Shown here: positions 16,741-24,761 of the stretch, piece after piece | Numbering within the stretch: the stretch's first letter is position 1 | Layout of the letters: every line of letters starts with the position of its first letter | Assembly (NCBI RefSeq): GCF_004298145.1 | Contig: NZ_SCRH01000047.1 | Coordinates: 62,001 to 126,000 of the forward strand | DNA length: 64,000 bases | Direction: 5' to 3' | DNA from: Mycobacterium sp. | GTDB taxonomy: Bacteria > Actinomycetota > Actinomycetes > Mycobacteriales > Mycobacteriaceae | The notes under the pieces: model-generated | What the model was told of the DNA's origin: nothing | Seen by the model: only the letters and a program-made list of their open reading frames with translations | Databases searched by the model: none | Program-made: the position numbers and the translations under genes

Positions 16741-17478
16741 ATGTCGTCGACAACCTCGGCACTGGTGACTGGAGCGTCGCGCGGCATCGGCCTTGGCGTC
16801 GCAACCCGGCTGGCTCAGCGCGGATTTGGCCTGACCATCGCCGGCCGCAACGAGGGGCGACTCAGCGAGGTGGCTTCCATTCTCCACGCGCATGGCGCGG
16901 CCGGCGTGGTGTGCATGGCGGGTGATGTTCTCGACGACGGCTATCTGACGCAACTCCTCGAAGCACACGTGCAGCGCTACACCACGCTGGACGCACTTGT
17001 CCTCAATGCCGGTGCGGGTTCATCGGGTTCGATCGCCGATTTTCATCCAAAGCGTTTCGATCGACAATTCGCAATCAATCTGCGCAGCGCATTCGTTCTG
17101 ATCCAGCTCGCCCTGCCCGTGCTGCGGGCTACGGCATGCGCTGGCTCCCAAGGAGCGAAAATCGTTGCGATGTCGTCGATAACCGGATTCTATGCCGAGG
17201 AGGGACTCTCGGGCTATGGTGCGGCCAAGGCGGGCTTGATCTCGTTGTGCCGCTCGATCAACCTCGAAGAAAATGTCAACGGCGTCCAGGCCACGGCCGT
17301 TGCGCCGGGTTTCGTCGACACCGACATGACCGAGTACAAGCGCGGGGTGCTCGATAAGGAGCAGATGATTCCGGTCGCCGATGTCGTCGAAGTGGTCGAC
17401 ATGTGCCTTCGCCTATCTCGGCGATCTGTCGTCCCCGAAGTGGTCATCGCCCGTTCAGGAAGCCTACTGAGTGCTTAA
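16741..17478 (+). CDS. short-chain dehydrogenase/reductase
   Basis: A 245-aa classical SDR with TGASRGIGLGV, LNAGAG, SSITGFYAEEGLSGYGAAKAG and a PGFVDTDM turn. It starts 12 bases after the previous SDR with AAAAGGAG as ribosome site, so it is in the same operon. It is probably an NAD(P)-dependent 3-oxoacyl/hydroxyacyl reductase or an alcohol dehydrogenase. The C-terminus lacks the common GG-x-x-x-D/G ending and instead reads VVIARSGSLLSA. Confidence 0.88.
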   Translation: MSSTTSALVTGASRGIGLGVATRLAQRGFGLTIAGRNEGRLSEVASILHAHGAAGVVCMAGDVLDDGYLTQLLEAHVQRYTTLDALVLNAGAGSSGSIADFHPKRFDRQFAINLRSAFVLIQLALPVLRATACAGSQGAKIVAMSSITGFYAEEGLSGYGAAKAGLISLCRSINLEENVNGVQATAVAPGFVDTDMTEYKRGVLDKEQMIPVADVVEVVDMCLRLSRRSVVPEVVIARSGSLLSA

Positions 17479-17486
17479 GGAGAACA

Positions 17487-17945
17487 ATGCGAATCTTCAG
17501 TTCCGCCACCGAGATCCTCGAGGCGGTCGGCGAGGAGTTGGGTATCAGCGAATGGGTCAATGTCACCCAGGACCGGGTGCAAACTTTTGCTGACGCTACG
17601 GGTGATCATCAGTGGATTCATGTCGACGTCGAACGGGCCAAACGGGAATCGCAGTTCGGGGGGCCCATCGCCCACGGGTATCTGAGTCTGTCGCTGCTGC
17701 CGATGCTGGGCTGGCAGATTTATACGATCGAGGGTGCCAAGATGGGCATCAATTACGGGTCGAATAAGGTGCGCTTTCCGGCCGCGGTACCGGTGGGAGC
17801 CAGGGTGCGGCTCCGTTCGACACTACACAGCGCCGAGCAGATACCCGATGGAACGTTGCAATTGATCGTCAACCAGGTGCTCGAGATTGACGGTCAGCCG
17901 AAACCGGCTGTGGTCGCCGAGACCATCAGCCGAATCGCGTTCTGA
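17487..17945 (+). CDS. MaoC-like (R)-specific enoyl-CoA hydratase
   Basis: A 152-aa single-hotdog protein. The start at 17487 is fixed by TAAGGAG just upstream. The hydratase-2 motif is visible: FADATGDHQWIHVDVERA (catalytic Asp and His), followed by GPIAHGYLSLSLLP. These enzymes add water to 2-enoyl-CoA to give the (3R)-hydroxyacyl-CoA. That product would suit an MFE-2-type SDR such as the one at 4541. It is the last gene of the 15.1-17.9 kb run. Confidence 0.92.
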   Translation: MRIFSSATEILEAVGEELGISEWVNVTQDRVQTFADATGDHQWIHVDVERAKRESQFGGPIAHGYLSLSLLPMLGWQIYTIEGAKMGINYGSNKVRFPAAVPVGARVRLRSTLHSAEQIPDGTLQLIVNQVLEIDGQPKPAVVAETISRIAF

Positions 17946-17967
17946 CGACGCGTCCCGATCGAGCCCC

Positions 17968-18271
17968 TCAGGCGCCGCCGGTCAGCATCACCGTCTGACC
18001 GGTCATGTATTTCATACCGTCGGAAACCAGTGCGACCACTGCCCGACCGATGTCGTTTTCGGCATCGCCCATCCGACCCAACGGAAATGCTTCTGAAGCA
18101 CGGTCGTCTAGACAGGTCGACTCGTTCGACCAGGTGATTTGCATCGACCGGCAGCGCGACGCCGGTGACGACGTCTGCACCCTCTTCGGCGAATCGCACG
18201 CAGTGGGCTCGCCCCTGTCCGCGCTCGGCGCCGGTGATGAACACAACCTTTCCCTCTGGGCGTTTGATCAT
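17968..18271 (-). pseudogene. decayed short-chain dehydrogenase (internal deletion and frameshift)
   Basis: The minus strand from the ATG at 18271 reads MIKRPEGKVVFITGAERGQG..., an SDR N-terminus, for about 50 codons. The C-terminal end LGRMGDAENDIGRAVVALVSD...TGQTVMLTGGA then appears in another frame, ending at 17968. About 150 central residues, including the catalytic Ser-Tyr-Lys, are missing. The surviving C-terminus is very like that of the intact SDR at 28558-29328 (RRMGDPETDIGRAVVVLVSD...). It is therefore a degraded paralog of that gene, not a small functional protein. Confidence 0.8.
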
Positions 18272-18295
18272 CTGTCTGTCCTCGCCGGTACCGGT

Positions 18296-18313
18296 CTGAC
18301 AGTGTAAAGTCAG
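18296..18313. promoter_or_regulatory. inverted repeat, partial match to the 17-bp regulon motif
   Basis: CTGAC-AGTGTAAA-GTCAG has 5-base arms and contains TTTACACTGT on the minus strand, which matches the left half of the motif seen at 20992, 24685 and other sites. The right half has diverged. It lies just before the DUF35 start at 18318 and upstream of the decayed SDR. Confidence 0.4.
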
Positions 18314-18317
18314 CTCG

Positions 18318-18767
18318 ATGAGCAGGCTCGATATGTCGAATGATGAACTCGTGGAACGATTTCCCGGTGAACCAATCACTCACGACAATAAGGCGCATTA
18401 TCTCGGACGCCTTGAGCGCCGGTTGCTCATCAACCGATGCGATGCCTGCGGGACCTGGCACCATCCGCCCCGGTCCCTTTGTGCGGAGTGCTGGTCGTCG
18501 GACGTGACCGCCACCGTTGTGTCGGGTGCGGGCACGATCGCACTCGCGATTTTCCTGCACCAGGGTCCACCGGCGGAGGGCGTCGACTACTCCGCGCCGT
18601 ACCCGGTTGTCACGGTAGACCTTGATGACGCGCCCGGGGCCCGGTTCACGGCAACGGTCGTTGATGCGCCTCGCGAGGATATCGTGATCGGCGCACGCGT
18701 GGCATTGGACTGGACAGAGCGCCACGGCAGCCCCATGCCAGTCTTCCGAATCGGAGAAATTGCGTGA
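18318..18767 (+). CDS. DUF35 Zn-ribbon/OB-fold protein, aldolase accessory type
   Basis: A 149-aa DUF35 protein: a rubredoxin-like zinc ribbon with CDAC and CAEC (residues about 41-61), followed by an OB fold. Such proteins pair with thiolase-fold partners. In steroid side-chain degradation the DUF35 domain of ChsH2 with Ltp2 forms a retro-aldolase. The stop overlaps the start of the thiolase-like gene at 18764 by 4 bases, which supports a complex here too. The start lies only 5 bases after the inverted repeat at 18296-18313; an internal ATG at 18333 is an alternative. Confidence 0.9.
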   Translation: MSRLDMSNDELVERFPGEPITHDNKAHYLGRLERRLLINRCDACGTWHHPPRSLCAECWSSDVTATVVSGAGTIALAIFLHQGPPAEGVDYSAPYPVVTVDLDDAPGARFTATVVDAPREDIVIGARVALDWTERHGSPMPVFRIGEIA

Positions 18768-19945
18768 AATCGACGAACGCGGTTGCGAATCCCCTCAGGC
18801 ATCGGGTCGCGATTGCCGCAGCGGCCAGCACTGGATTCACCGCCACCAACTCTGAACGCACGCAAACCGGATTGGCGGCGCAAGCGTGTATCGACGTCAT
18901 ACGTCAGTGCGGGCTGACCGCTGCCGACATTGACGGGCTGTGTGGTTCATGGCCCACGACGGCGGATTTGCAGAATACGCTTGGGATCCCACGCACCACG
19001 TGGACGGCCAACCCGTTGATCCCGTTCGGCAATCACCTCGCCGCTGCTGCCGCTGCCGTGTATGCCGGTCTCGCCAACGTGGTCCTCGTCTACCACGCGG
19101 CATACAGGATGGCATGGAATACGGCTTCCTCGATGCGCGACCCATTTCGTCGCATCGCCACACCTGGACTTGCCGACCCACACCCGGGGCCAGAAACGAT
19201 GGCGGCCTCGGTCGGCTACGCCGGTTGGGCATCCCGGTATGTACACGATTATCGGGTACCCAGGGCTGCGCTCGGCAGGGTCGCGCTCAACGATCGCTCC
19301 AATGCCGCGCGAAACCCTCTCGCGGCGTTGCGAACCCCTATCACCATGGACGACTATTTGGCGGCTCGAATGATCCGCGAACCGCTGTGTCTGCTCGATA
19401 TGGATCTGCCGGTGGATGGTGCGGACGCGTTCATCGTGACGAGCGCGGAACGGGCGAGGGATATGCCGTTTCCTCCCGTGCTTATCGATGCCGTGGTGCT
19501 GGGCCAGTCGGACCGAAACGACGAGGACCAGATTCGCGGGTTGGACCACCACGGTCAGCAGGTCGTCGTCGACACGCTGAAGGCGAAGAGCGACTTCTGG
19601 ATTGAGGACACCGACGTGTACTTCCCCTACGACGGCTTCTCGATCCTGGCGTTGAACTGGATCGAGAACACCGGGTGGTGCGGACGTGGGGAGGCGGGTG
19701 ATTTCCTCGAGGAGCATTGGGATGAAACCACCAACCGTGTGTTGATCAACGGCCGGGTACCGATAAATCCGCACGGCGGCTCACTGTCCGAAGGCGCCAC
19801 CCAGGGATCGGGGCACGTTCGCGAGGCGGTCCACCAGTTGCAAGGTCTCGCCGGCGAGCGCCAGGTACCCGACGCGCAGCGCGCGTTGCTGACGCCCGGC
19901 GGATTCTTCTTCAACGCTCAAGGTCTGACGTTGAGCCGAGGGTGA
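18764..19945 (+). CDS. thiolase-fold lipid-transfer/aldolase-like protein (Ltp2 type), no thiolase Cys
   Basis: A 393-aa thiolase-superfamily protein that starts with GTG in a 4-base overlap with the DUF35 gene. The region that normally carries the nucleophilic Cys reads TANPLIPFGNHLAAAAAA, with no cysteine. The C-terminal NPHGGSLSEGATQGSGH loop is kept, as is a VYFPYDGFSI segment like the one in Ltp2-type aldolases. This fits a retro-aldolase that removes a short CoA-linked unit from a beta-hydroxyacyl-CoA rather than a thiolase. The assignment rests on the DUF35 partnership and the missing Cys. Confidence 0.85.
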   Translation: MKSTNAVANPLRHRVAIAAAASTGFTATNSERTQTGLAAQACIDVIRQCGLTAADIDGLCGSWPTTADLQNTLGIPRTTWTANPLIPFGNHLAAAAAAVYAGLANVVLVYHAAYRMAWNTASSMRDPFRRIATPGLADPHPGPETMAASVGYAGWASRYVHDYRVPRAALGRVALNDRSNAARNPLAALRTPITMDDYLAARMIREPLCLLDMDLPVDGADAFIVTSAERARDMPFPPVLIDAVVLGQSDRNDEDQIRGLDHHGQQVVVDTLKAKSDFWIEDTDVYFPYDGFSILALNWIENTGWCGRGEAGDFLEEHWDETTNRVLINGRVPINPHGGSLSEGATQGSGHVREAVHQLQGLAGERQVPDAQRALLTPGGFFFNAQGLTLSRG

Positions 19946-19999
19946 CGAGTCACCGTGCCGAGTGCTGCCCAGCCGCTGGCTGCGTCCGGACTCGCACGG

Positions 20000-20887
20000 T
20001 TAGCGATCGATTTCGTTCCGGATATCCTCCGGCAGAACGCCTTCGGTGATGTCGTCGCCGCCGAGGTCAGTGGGGAAGATGATCGACGTGCGGGCGAAAT
20101 TGCCACCGTCCGCGGACGCGATGGTCTGTCCTGACATGTACCGCGACTCGTCGGACACGAGGAACAGCGCTAGGTAGGCGTTGTCACGGATCACCGGTGG
20201 CTGTTCAAGACGTAGAGGCATCGCTCGCTTATCCGGGTCCCAGGGCGTCATCTCCTCGTAGGACTTGCCCAGTACGTCCGCTTCGGGCCCCATCGCGAAG
20301 TTGACCGACATGCCGTGGACGGGGCAGAGCGCGTTTGCGCGGATTCCAAATTTACCGAGCTCAAGCGCTGCTGCGCGGGTCAAACCGTTGGCGGCTGCTT
20401 TGGATGCCGTGTACATCGGGAAACCTGGGTAGGCGTTGAACGACGCGGCGGACGAGGTGGCGAGTAGATTACCGGTCTCCCCGTTGGTGACCATCCACTT
20501 CGCTGCGGCGCGCCAGGCCAGGTAGATGCCCGTGACGTTGACCGCGAAAATGTTGTCCCAGTCCGCCAGCGCGGAGTCAACGAACCCGCTCATGCCGAAC
20601 CCGGGCTCGGGGATACCGGCGTTGGCCCACATGACGTCGATGCGCCCGTGGGCCTCCACGGTCTCGGCGACGAGCCGCTCCATATCGGATTCGCTGCGTA
20701 CATCGGCGTCGGTGGAAGTTGCATTTCCGCCTTCAGCGAGAATTTGTTCGGCGACAGCCTTCGCGCGGCCGGGTACGACGTCGCTGGTGACGACGGTAGC
20801 GCCTTCTGAGGAGAACAGCAGGGCAGACTCCCTGCCGAGTCCTGAACCCGAGCCGGTGATCGCGATGACCTTGTCCTTGAGCCGCAT
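20000..20887 (-). CDS. short-chain dehydrogenase/reductase
   Basis: A 295-aa SDR, longer than the 250-aa norm because of its C-terminal tail (TSIIFPTDLGGDDITEGV). It has TGSGSGLGRES, ANAG, a serine in LLATSSAASFN and YTASK. The ATG at 20887 (MRLKDK) is preferred because AAGGATGGG precedes it; an ATG 12 bases earlier is possible. It is divergent from the P450 at 21042, with the shared promoter holding a copy of the 17-bp regulon motif. It probably oxidises a hydroxyl group introduced by the P450 (inference). Confidence 0.87.
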   Translation of the reverse strand: MRLKDKVIAITGSGSGLGRESALLFSSEGATVVTSDVVPGRAKAVAEQILAEGGNATSTDADVRSESDMERLVAETVEAHGRIDVMWANAGIPEPGFGMSGFVDSALADWDNIFAVNVTGIYLAWRAAAKWMVTNGETGNLLATSSAASFNAYPGFPMYTASKAAANGLTRAAALELGKFGIRANALCPVHGMSVNFAMGPEADVLGKSYEEMTPWDPDKRAMPLRLEQPPVIRDNAYLALFLVSDESRYMSGQTIASADGGNFARTSIIFPTDLGGDDITEGVLPEDIRNEIDR

Positions 20888-20991
20888 GTGATGTCCCATC
20901 CTTGGTGCGCGAAGCGATTGTAGCGCAAAAACCGATAAATCATCTGCCTGTTTTGGCAGCCCGGCCGTGCCTGATGTTAGTGTGTGTCCAA

Positions 20992-21008
20992 TTACGTTAC
21001 ATCGTAAG
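20992..21008. promoter_or_regulatory. 17-bp regulon motif, site a (P450/SDR promoter)
   Basis: The minus strand reads CTTACGATGTAACGTAA, 15 of 17 positions equal to the copy at 47076. It lies 33 bases before the P450 start at 21042 and 104 bases from the divergent SDR. Confidence 0.65.
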
Positions 21009-21041
21009 GTTCGCTGACTACAGCCGGTGCAGAAGGTGGGA

Positions 21042-22253
21042 ATGATGACGGACACAGCAGAAAAGAAGCGGTTCGACCCGCGCTTGGCACCGCTGACGCA
21101 GCAGGTGAAGGACATGCGGGAACCGCAACCCATCTACTATCGTCTGGCCAACGAGGTGAGAGCCGAAGTGGTCGAAGGCGTTTACACGCTGTACCGCTTG
21201 TCCGACATCCTCGCTGTCAACCGGCACCCTGAGGTTCTCGGTGCCGGCGGTCAAGGCGGCTCGTTCGGCAACGACGGCGCGCTCATCCCGCTGGAGATTG
21301 ACGGTGAAGATCACCGCAAGTGGCGCCGCATCCTGGACCCGATGTTTGCCCCGAAGCGGATCGCGTTCCTGGAGGATCAGATCCGCGCGCTGTCCCGAGA
21401 GCTCATCGATTCGTTCGCGGCGAAGGGACGCGCGGAACTCCACGATGCGTTCTGCGTGCCGCTACCCAGCTTGACGTTCCTTCGACTCGTGGGCGCGCCG
21501 GTCGACAGGCTCGACTTCTTCATCGAGTTCAAAGACGGCGTGATCCATCCGCAGGGTGATACCCAAGAGGAGATGGAGGCCAACATGATGGTGTCGGCCG
21601 CCAAGATCTACGAGTTCTTTGTAACTTTTCTCGCTGAACGGCGCGCAGAGACGGGCGAGCGGGAGGACATCGTATCGCAGCTGATCCATTCCGAGTTCGA
21701 CGGACAGCCACTGACGGACGAACAACTGGTCAACGTCATGTTCCTGTTCATGTTCGCCGGATTGGACACGGTGACGTCCTCGTTGTCCTGTATTTTCGCC
21801 TGGCTGGGCGCGCATCCCGAGGAGCGCGACCGGCTGGTGGCCGATTCTTCGCTCATCCCGCTCGCCGTCGAGGAACTACTCCGGTACGAGTCGCCGGTGC
21901 CGTCCGGGTTTCGATACGCCGAGGCTGACATCGACCTGGGTGACGGTCTGGTCATCCCGAAGGGCGCCGCGATCCACGTGGTGTGGTCGTCAGCGAATGT
22001 CGACCCGAAAGCTTTCGACGATCCATTGAGCGTCAAGCTCGACCGTGGCCGCATCAGCCACATCGCCTTCGCCAGCGGCACGCATCGTTGTCTTGGCTCG
22101 CACTTGGCTCGCATGGAGCTTCGCATCGCCGTCGAGGAGCTCCTGAAGGCCGTTCCGGATTTCACCATCGACTCCGAGGCACCGCTCGAGTTCAACAACG
22201 TGGCCGTGCGGGCTGCGCTGCAACTGCCGATCAAGTTCACACCGCGCGCTTAG
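21042..22253 (+). CDS. cytochrome P450
   Basis: A 403-aa soluble bacterial P450. The I-helix motif FAGLDTVTS, the K-helix EELLR and the heme loop FASGTHRCLGSHLA with Cys350 are all intact. It hydroxylates a substrate with electrons from a ferredoxin. The start at 21042 (MMTDTAEKK) has GGTGGGA upstream; a GTG at 21027 is the longer alternative. It is a close paralog of the P450 at 54631, with long shared blocks such as IPLEIDGE and LLRYESPVPSG. It is convergent with the TetR gene, 9 bases between the stops. Confidence 0.93.
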   Translation: MMTDTAEKKRFDPRLAPLTQQVKDMREPQPIYYRLANEVRAEVVEGVYTLYRLSDILAVNRHPEVLGAGGQGGSFGNDGALIPLEIDGEDHRKWRRILDPMFAPKRIAFLEDQIRALSRELIDSFAAKGRAELHDAFCVPLPSLTFLRLVGAPVDRLDFFIEFKDGVIHPQGDTQEEMEANMMVSAAKIYEFFVTFLAERRAETGEREDIVSQLIHSEFDGQPLTDEQLVNVMFLFMFAGLDTVTSSLSCIFAWLGAHPEERDRLVADSSLIPLAVEELLRYESPVPSGFRYAEADIDLGDGLVIPKGAAIHVVWSSANVDPKAFDDPLSVKLDRGRISHIAFASGTHRCLGSHLARMELRIAVEELLKAVPDFTIDSEAPLEFNNVAVRAALQLPIKFTPRA

Positions 22254-22262
22254 CGCCGCCAG

Positions 22263-22997
22263 CTAGCGCGCTGATCTCCCGCGGGCCGACTTCGGGATGG
22301 GTTTCGGTGGATTCTCTAGCTGCACGCGTAAACCCGCGATGAGAGTATCGATGCCATATGCGAAGAAGTCTCGACCCCGCAGCTGTGCGAGGTGGGGGAT
22401 AAGCGAACTCAACGGCTCACCGAGTTCGGGATTGCTCGGCCACTCATCGTGCCCGCCCAGCGTCTGAACTTGATAGCGACCAAAGAGATACGTGTGAATC
22501 ATCGCGTAAGAAAGGAATACCCGAGGGCCCTCGAATCCCGCGTCCACCAGAATCTGGTGGATCGCGCTCATCAGCGACAAGTCGGTGTGTGTCATACGCT
22601 CGAGGAGCACGCTGGCCACTCCCGGGTGGTCGTGCAGTCGGGCATCGATATTTTCGAGGACCGTGCGCAGGCGTTCGTCCCACGAGCCGGCGGACCGCGG
22701 AGGAATCTCTACCTCTGACAACAACTTTCGCGCAACAAGCTCGAGCAGCTCCTGCTTGTCATGGACATACCAATAGGGGGCCATGGCGGAACGGCCCAAC
22801 TCTCGGGAGAGTCGGCGCATCGACAAGGCCTCCAAGCCCTCAGCCCGGATGATCGTCAACGCGGCTTCGACAATCTGATCCTCGGTCAGCGTCGGAGTCT
22901 TTCCGCGGCGAGGCGCGGAGTTGGCGTTGATGGAGCTGATGGTCGTACCCGTCCCGGTCGGTGGAATCCAATCAGATGATGTTAGTCGACCCAGCAC
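22263..22997 (-). CDS. TetR family transcriptional regulator
   Basis: A 244-aa TetR protein with the N-terminal helix-turn-helix LSMRRLSRELGRSAMAPYWYVHDKQ (about residues 58-83) and a TetR C-terminal domain. The GTG at 22997 gives an unusually long, unstructured N-terminus (about 35 residues); a later start is possible, but no good ribosome site was found. It is the only regulator inside the 18-31 kb stretch where the 17-bp motif recurs, so it is the best candidate to bind that motif (inference). Confidence 0.85.
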   Translation of the reverse strand: MLGRLTSSDWIPPTGTGTTISSINANSAPRRGKTPTLTEDQIVEAALTIIRAEGLEALSMRRLSRELGRSAMAPYWYVHDKQELLELVARKLLSEVEIPPRSAGSWDERLRTVLENIDARLHDHPGVASVLLERMTHTDLSLMSAIHQILVDAGFEGPRVFLSYAMIHTYLFGRYQVQTLGGHDEWPSNPELGEPLSSLIPHLAQLRGRDFFAYGIDTLIAGLRVQLENPPKPIPKSARGRSAR

Positions 22998-23085
22998 GCG
23001 TTATGACGGTCTACATCGAGGCGGCCCGACTTCTCACGTCAGATACCGTGGCGGTGTGATGGGCTGTCAGTGACATTCACGAAGG

Positions 23086-24621
23086 TTAGCCGCGAACGTT
23101 GATGCCGCCCGGATAACCGCCGCCGCCGAACATCCTGTCGAGCGCGTCGTAGTCCGTGGCCCCTCCGCTGCGGGGCAGCGCGTCGATGAATTCAACCGTC
23201 TTCGGCTTCTTGTAGGAGGCAATGCGTGCTCGGCAGTGCTCGATGATCTCCTCGGCGCTGACGGTCGCGCCGTCTTCGAGTGTGACAACCGCCTTGACCG
23301 ATTGCGTGAAACGGGCATCGGGCACGCCGATGATTGCGGCCTCTTTGATCGCAGGATGGCTAGTCAGGCAGGACTCGACTTCAGGTGGGTAGATATTCTC
23401 GGCCGCCGACTTGATCATCCTGGTCATCGTGCCGATGAAATGGATGGTGCCGTCGGATTCACGACGTCCGCAGTCCGTTGTATGCCACCAACCGTTTCGC
23501 ATGCGGGCGGCATTGACTTCCGGCCTATTCCAGTACCCGAGGTGGACGGTGTCCCCCTTGATCGTGATCTCGCCAGTGCTGCCATTGGGGACCTCGGTGC
23601 CCTCCGCATCGACGATGCGAACCAGACTCATGGGGGAAGGCCGTCCCGAATTGCCGATTCCTCTGCCGCCGAAGGCATTCAGCACAGCCAGGCCGGTTAC
23701 TTCGGTCTGCCCGAATCCGCCGCCGGACGCGCTCCAGGCTGTGGTGTCGGGCGGCAGCGCATCCCCCCATACCGGCGCGAGCGCGCCCGCGCGCAGGCAG
23801 GAGATATCGAGCTTGCGGGATTCGTTGAGGGCCTTCATCTCGAGGATCGTGGGCGGCATCAGGAATGCCGACGTGACGCGCTCGGTGGCAATGATATTGA
23901 GGAGCTCGTCGGCCTGCACGCGGCGAACGTAGACGTTAGTGCCACCTGCTACGAAAACCGGCATCGCGTCGAACTGGAAGTTGCCGATGTGGAACAGCGG
24001 CCCGGAATTGATAAAGACACTGTCATTGCTTGCGCCGGTCACCGGTCCGGTGACGGTGGCCATCGCGATCAAGTTGCGGTTGCTCAGCATCGAGCCGTTG
24101 GGGCGACCGCTGATCGCGGCGGTATAAATCACGAAGACTGCGTCGTCCGGTTCGCTGGCGCGCGCGACCGGATTGTCGCCGGCAGTCGCGAGGAGGTTCT
24201 CGTACGCGTCTGCCGCCTCTGTATCGTGCTGAATCCACGTGGCCGAAGTACCGGCCAGCGACCGAGCGGCCTCGACGCGATGACCAATTTCCTCCTGTTG
24301 CCAGACGATGACCTTCGGGTCGAAGTCGTCGATCACAAATGCGAATTCCTCCGCGGACTGCCGCCAATTCGCCGCGCAGATCATGGCACCCAGACGCGAA
24401 CACGCGATCATCAGTTCGAGGAAGCGGAACGATGTCTGCGCCAGCCACAGCACCCGATCGCCCCGGCGGACACCGCGCTGTGCCAGCAGACGGGCGGCGC
24501 CGTCGACTCGGCCGTCGAGCTCCGGCCAGGTCAGCCGCACCGAACCGTCGATCACCGCGACCTTGTCCGGGTACTGGCGACGGTGCTCAGCGCAGACGTC
24601 AGAAAGTGTGACACCGGGCAT
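23086..24621 (-). CDS. AMP-dependent acyl-CoA synthetase-like protein (FadD family) with altered motifs
   Basis: A 511-aa adenylate-forming enzyme. The start at 24621 (MPGVTLSD) is set by GGAGGACCCC upstream. The ATP-binding loop, usually YTSGTTGxPKG, reads YTAAISGRPNGSMLSN. The C-terminal catalytic-lysine motif (xxTGK) is replaced by LPRSGGATDYDALDRMF. The adenylate region GFGQTEVTG and the TTDCGRRESDG hinge are kept. Such changes are seen in some mycobacterial FadD relatives from memory, so it may be a ligase with altered chemistry or a carrier protein. It is divergent from the PaaK-like gene. Confidence 0.85.
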   Translation of the reverse strand: MPGVTLSDVCAEHRRQYPDKVAVIDGSVRLTWPELDGRVDGAARLLAQRGVRRGDRVLWLAQTSFRFLELMIACSRLGAMICAANWRQSAEEFAFVIDDFDPKVIVWQQEEIGHRVEAARSLAGTSATWIQHDTEAADAYENLLATAGDNPVARASEPDDAVFVIYTAAISGRPNGSMLSNRNLIAMATVTGPVTGASNDSVFINSGPLFHIGNFQFDAMPVFVAGGTNVYVRRVQADELLNIIATERVTSAFLMPPTILEMKALNESRKLDISCLRAGALAPVWGDALPPDTTAWSASGGGFGQTEVTGLAVLNAFGGRGIGNSGRPSPMSLVRIVDAEGTEVPNGSTGEITIKGDTVHLGYWNRPEVNAARMRNGWWHTTDCGRRESDGTIHFIGTMTRMIKSAAENIYPPEVESCLTSHPAIKEAAIIGVPDARFTQSVKAVVTLEDGATVSAEEIIEHCRARIASYKKPKTVEFIDALPRSGGATDYDALDRMFGGGGYPGGINVRG

Positions 24622-24684
24622 GGGGTCCTCCGCTCGGTTAGGTGAATGCGCATAATTATCTACCACTATGGGCTGTGGTGGACC

Positions 24685-24701
24685 TCACGTTACAGTGTAA
24701 C
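24685..24701. promoter_or_regulatory. 17-bp regulon motif, site b (divergent ligase promoter)
   Basis: This is the most symmetrical copy: ACGTTACA-G-TGTAACGT, palindromic around its centre at 24687-24703. The minus strand reads GTTACACTGTAACGTGA. It sits midway between the FadD-like start (24621) and the PaaK-like start (24762), so one site could control both directions. Confidence 0.7.
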
Positions 24702-24761
24702 GTCAGAGGCGCGCCGTCGGCCCACGCCAATACGGCAAGCGTGCCCGAACGAAGGAGGATC

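Noticed and set aside
23236..24645. 469-codon open frame on the plus strand
   Set aside because: It is antisense to the FadD-like gene at 23086-24621, has no family motif, and is explained by high GC and codon bias.
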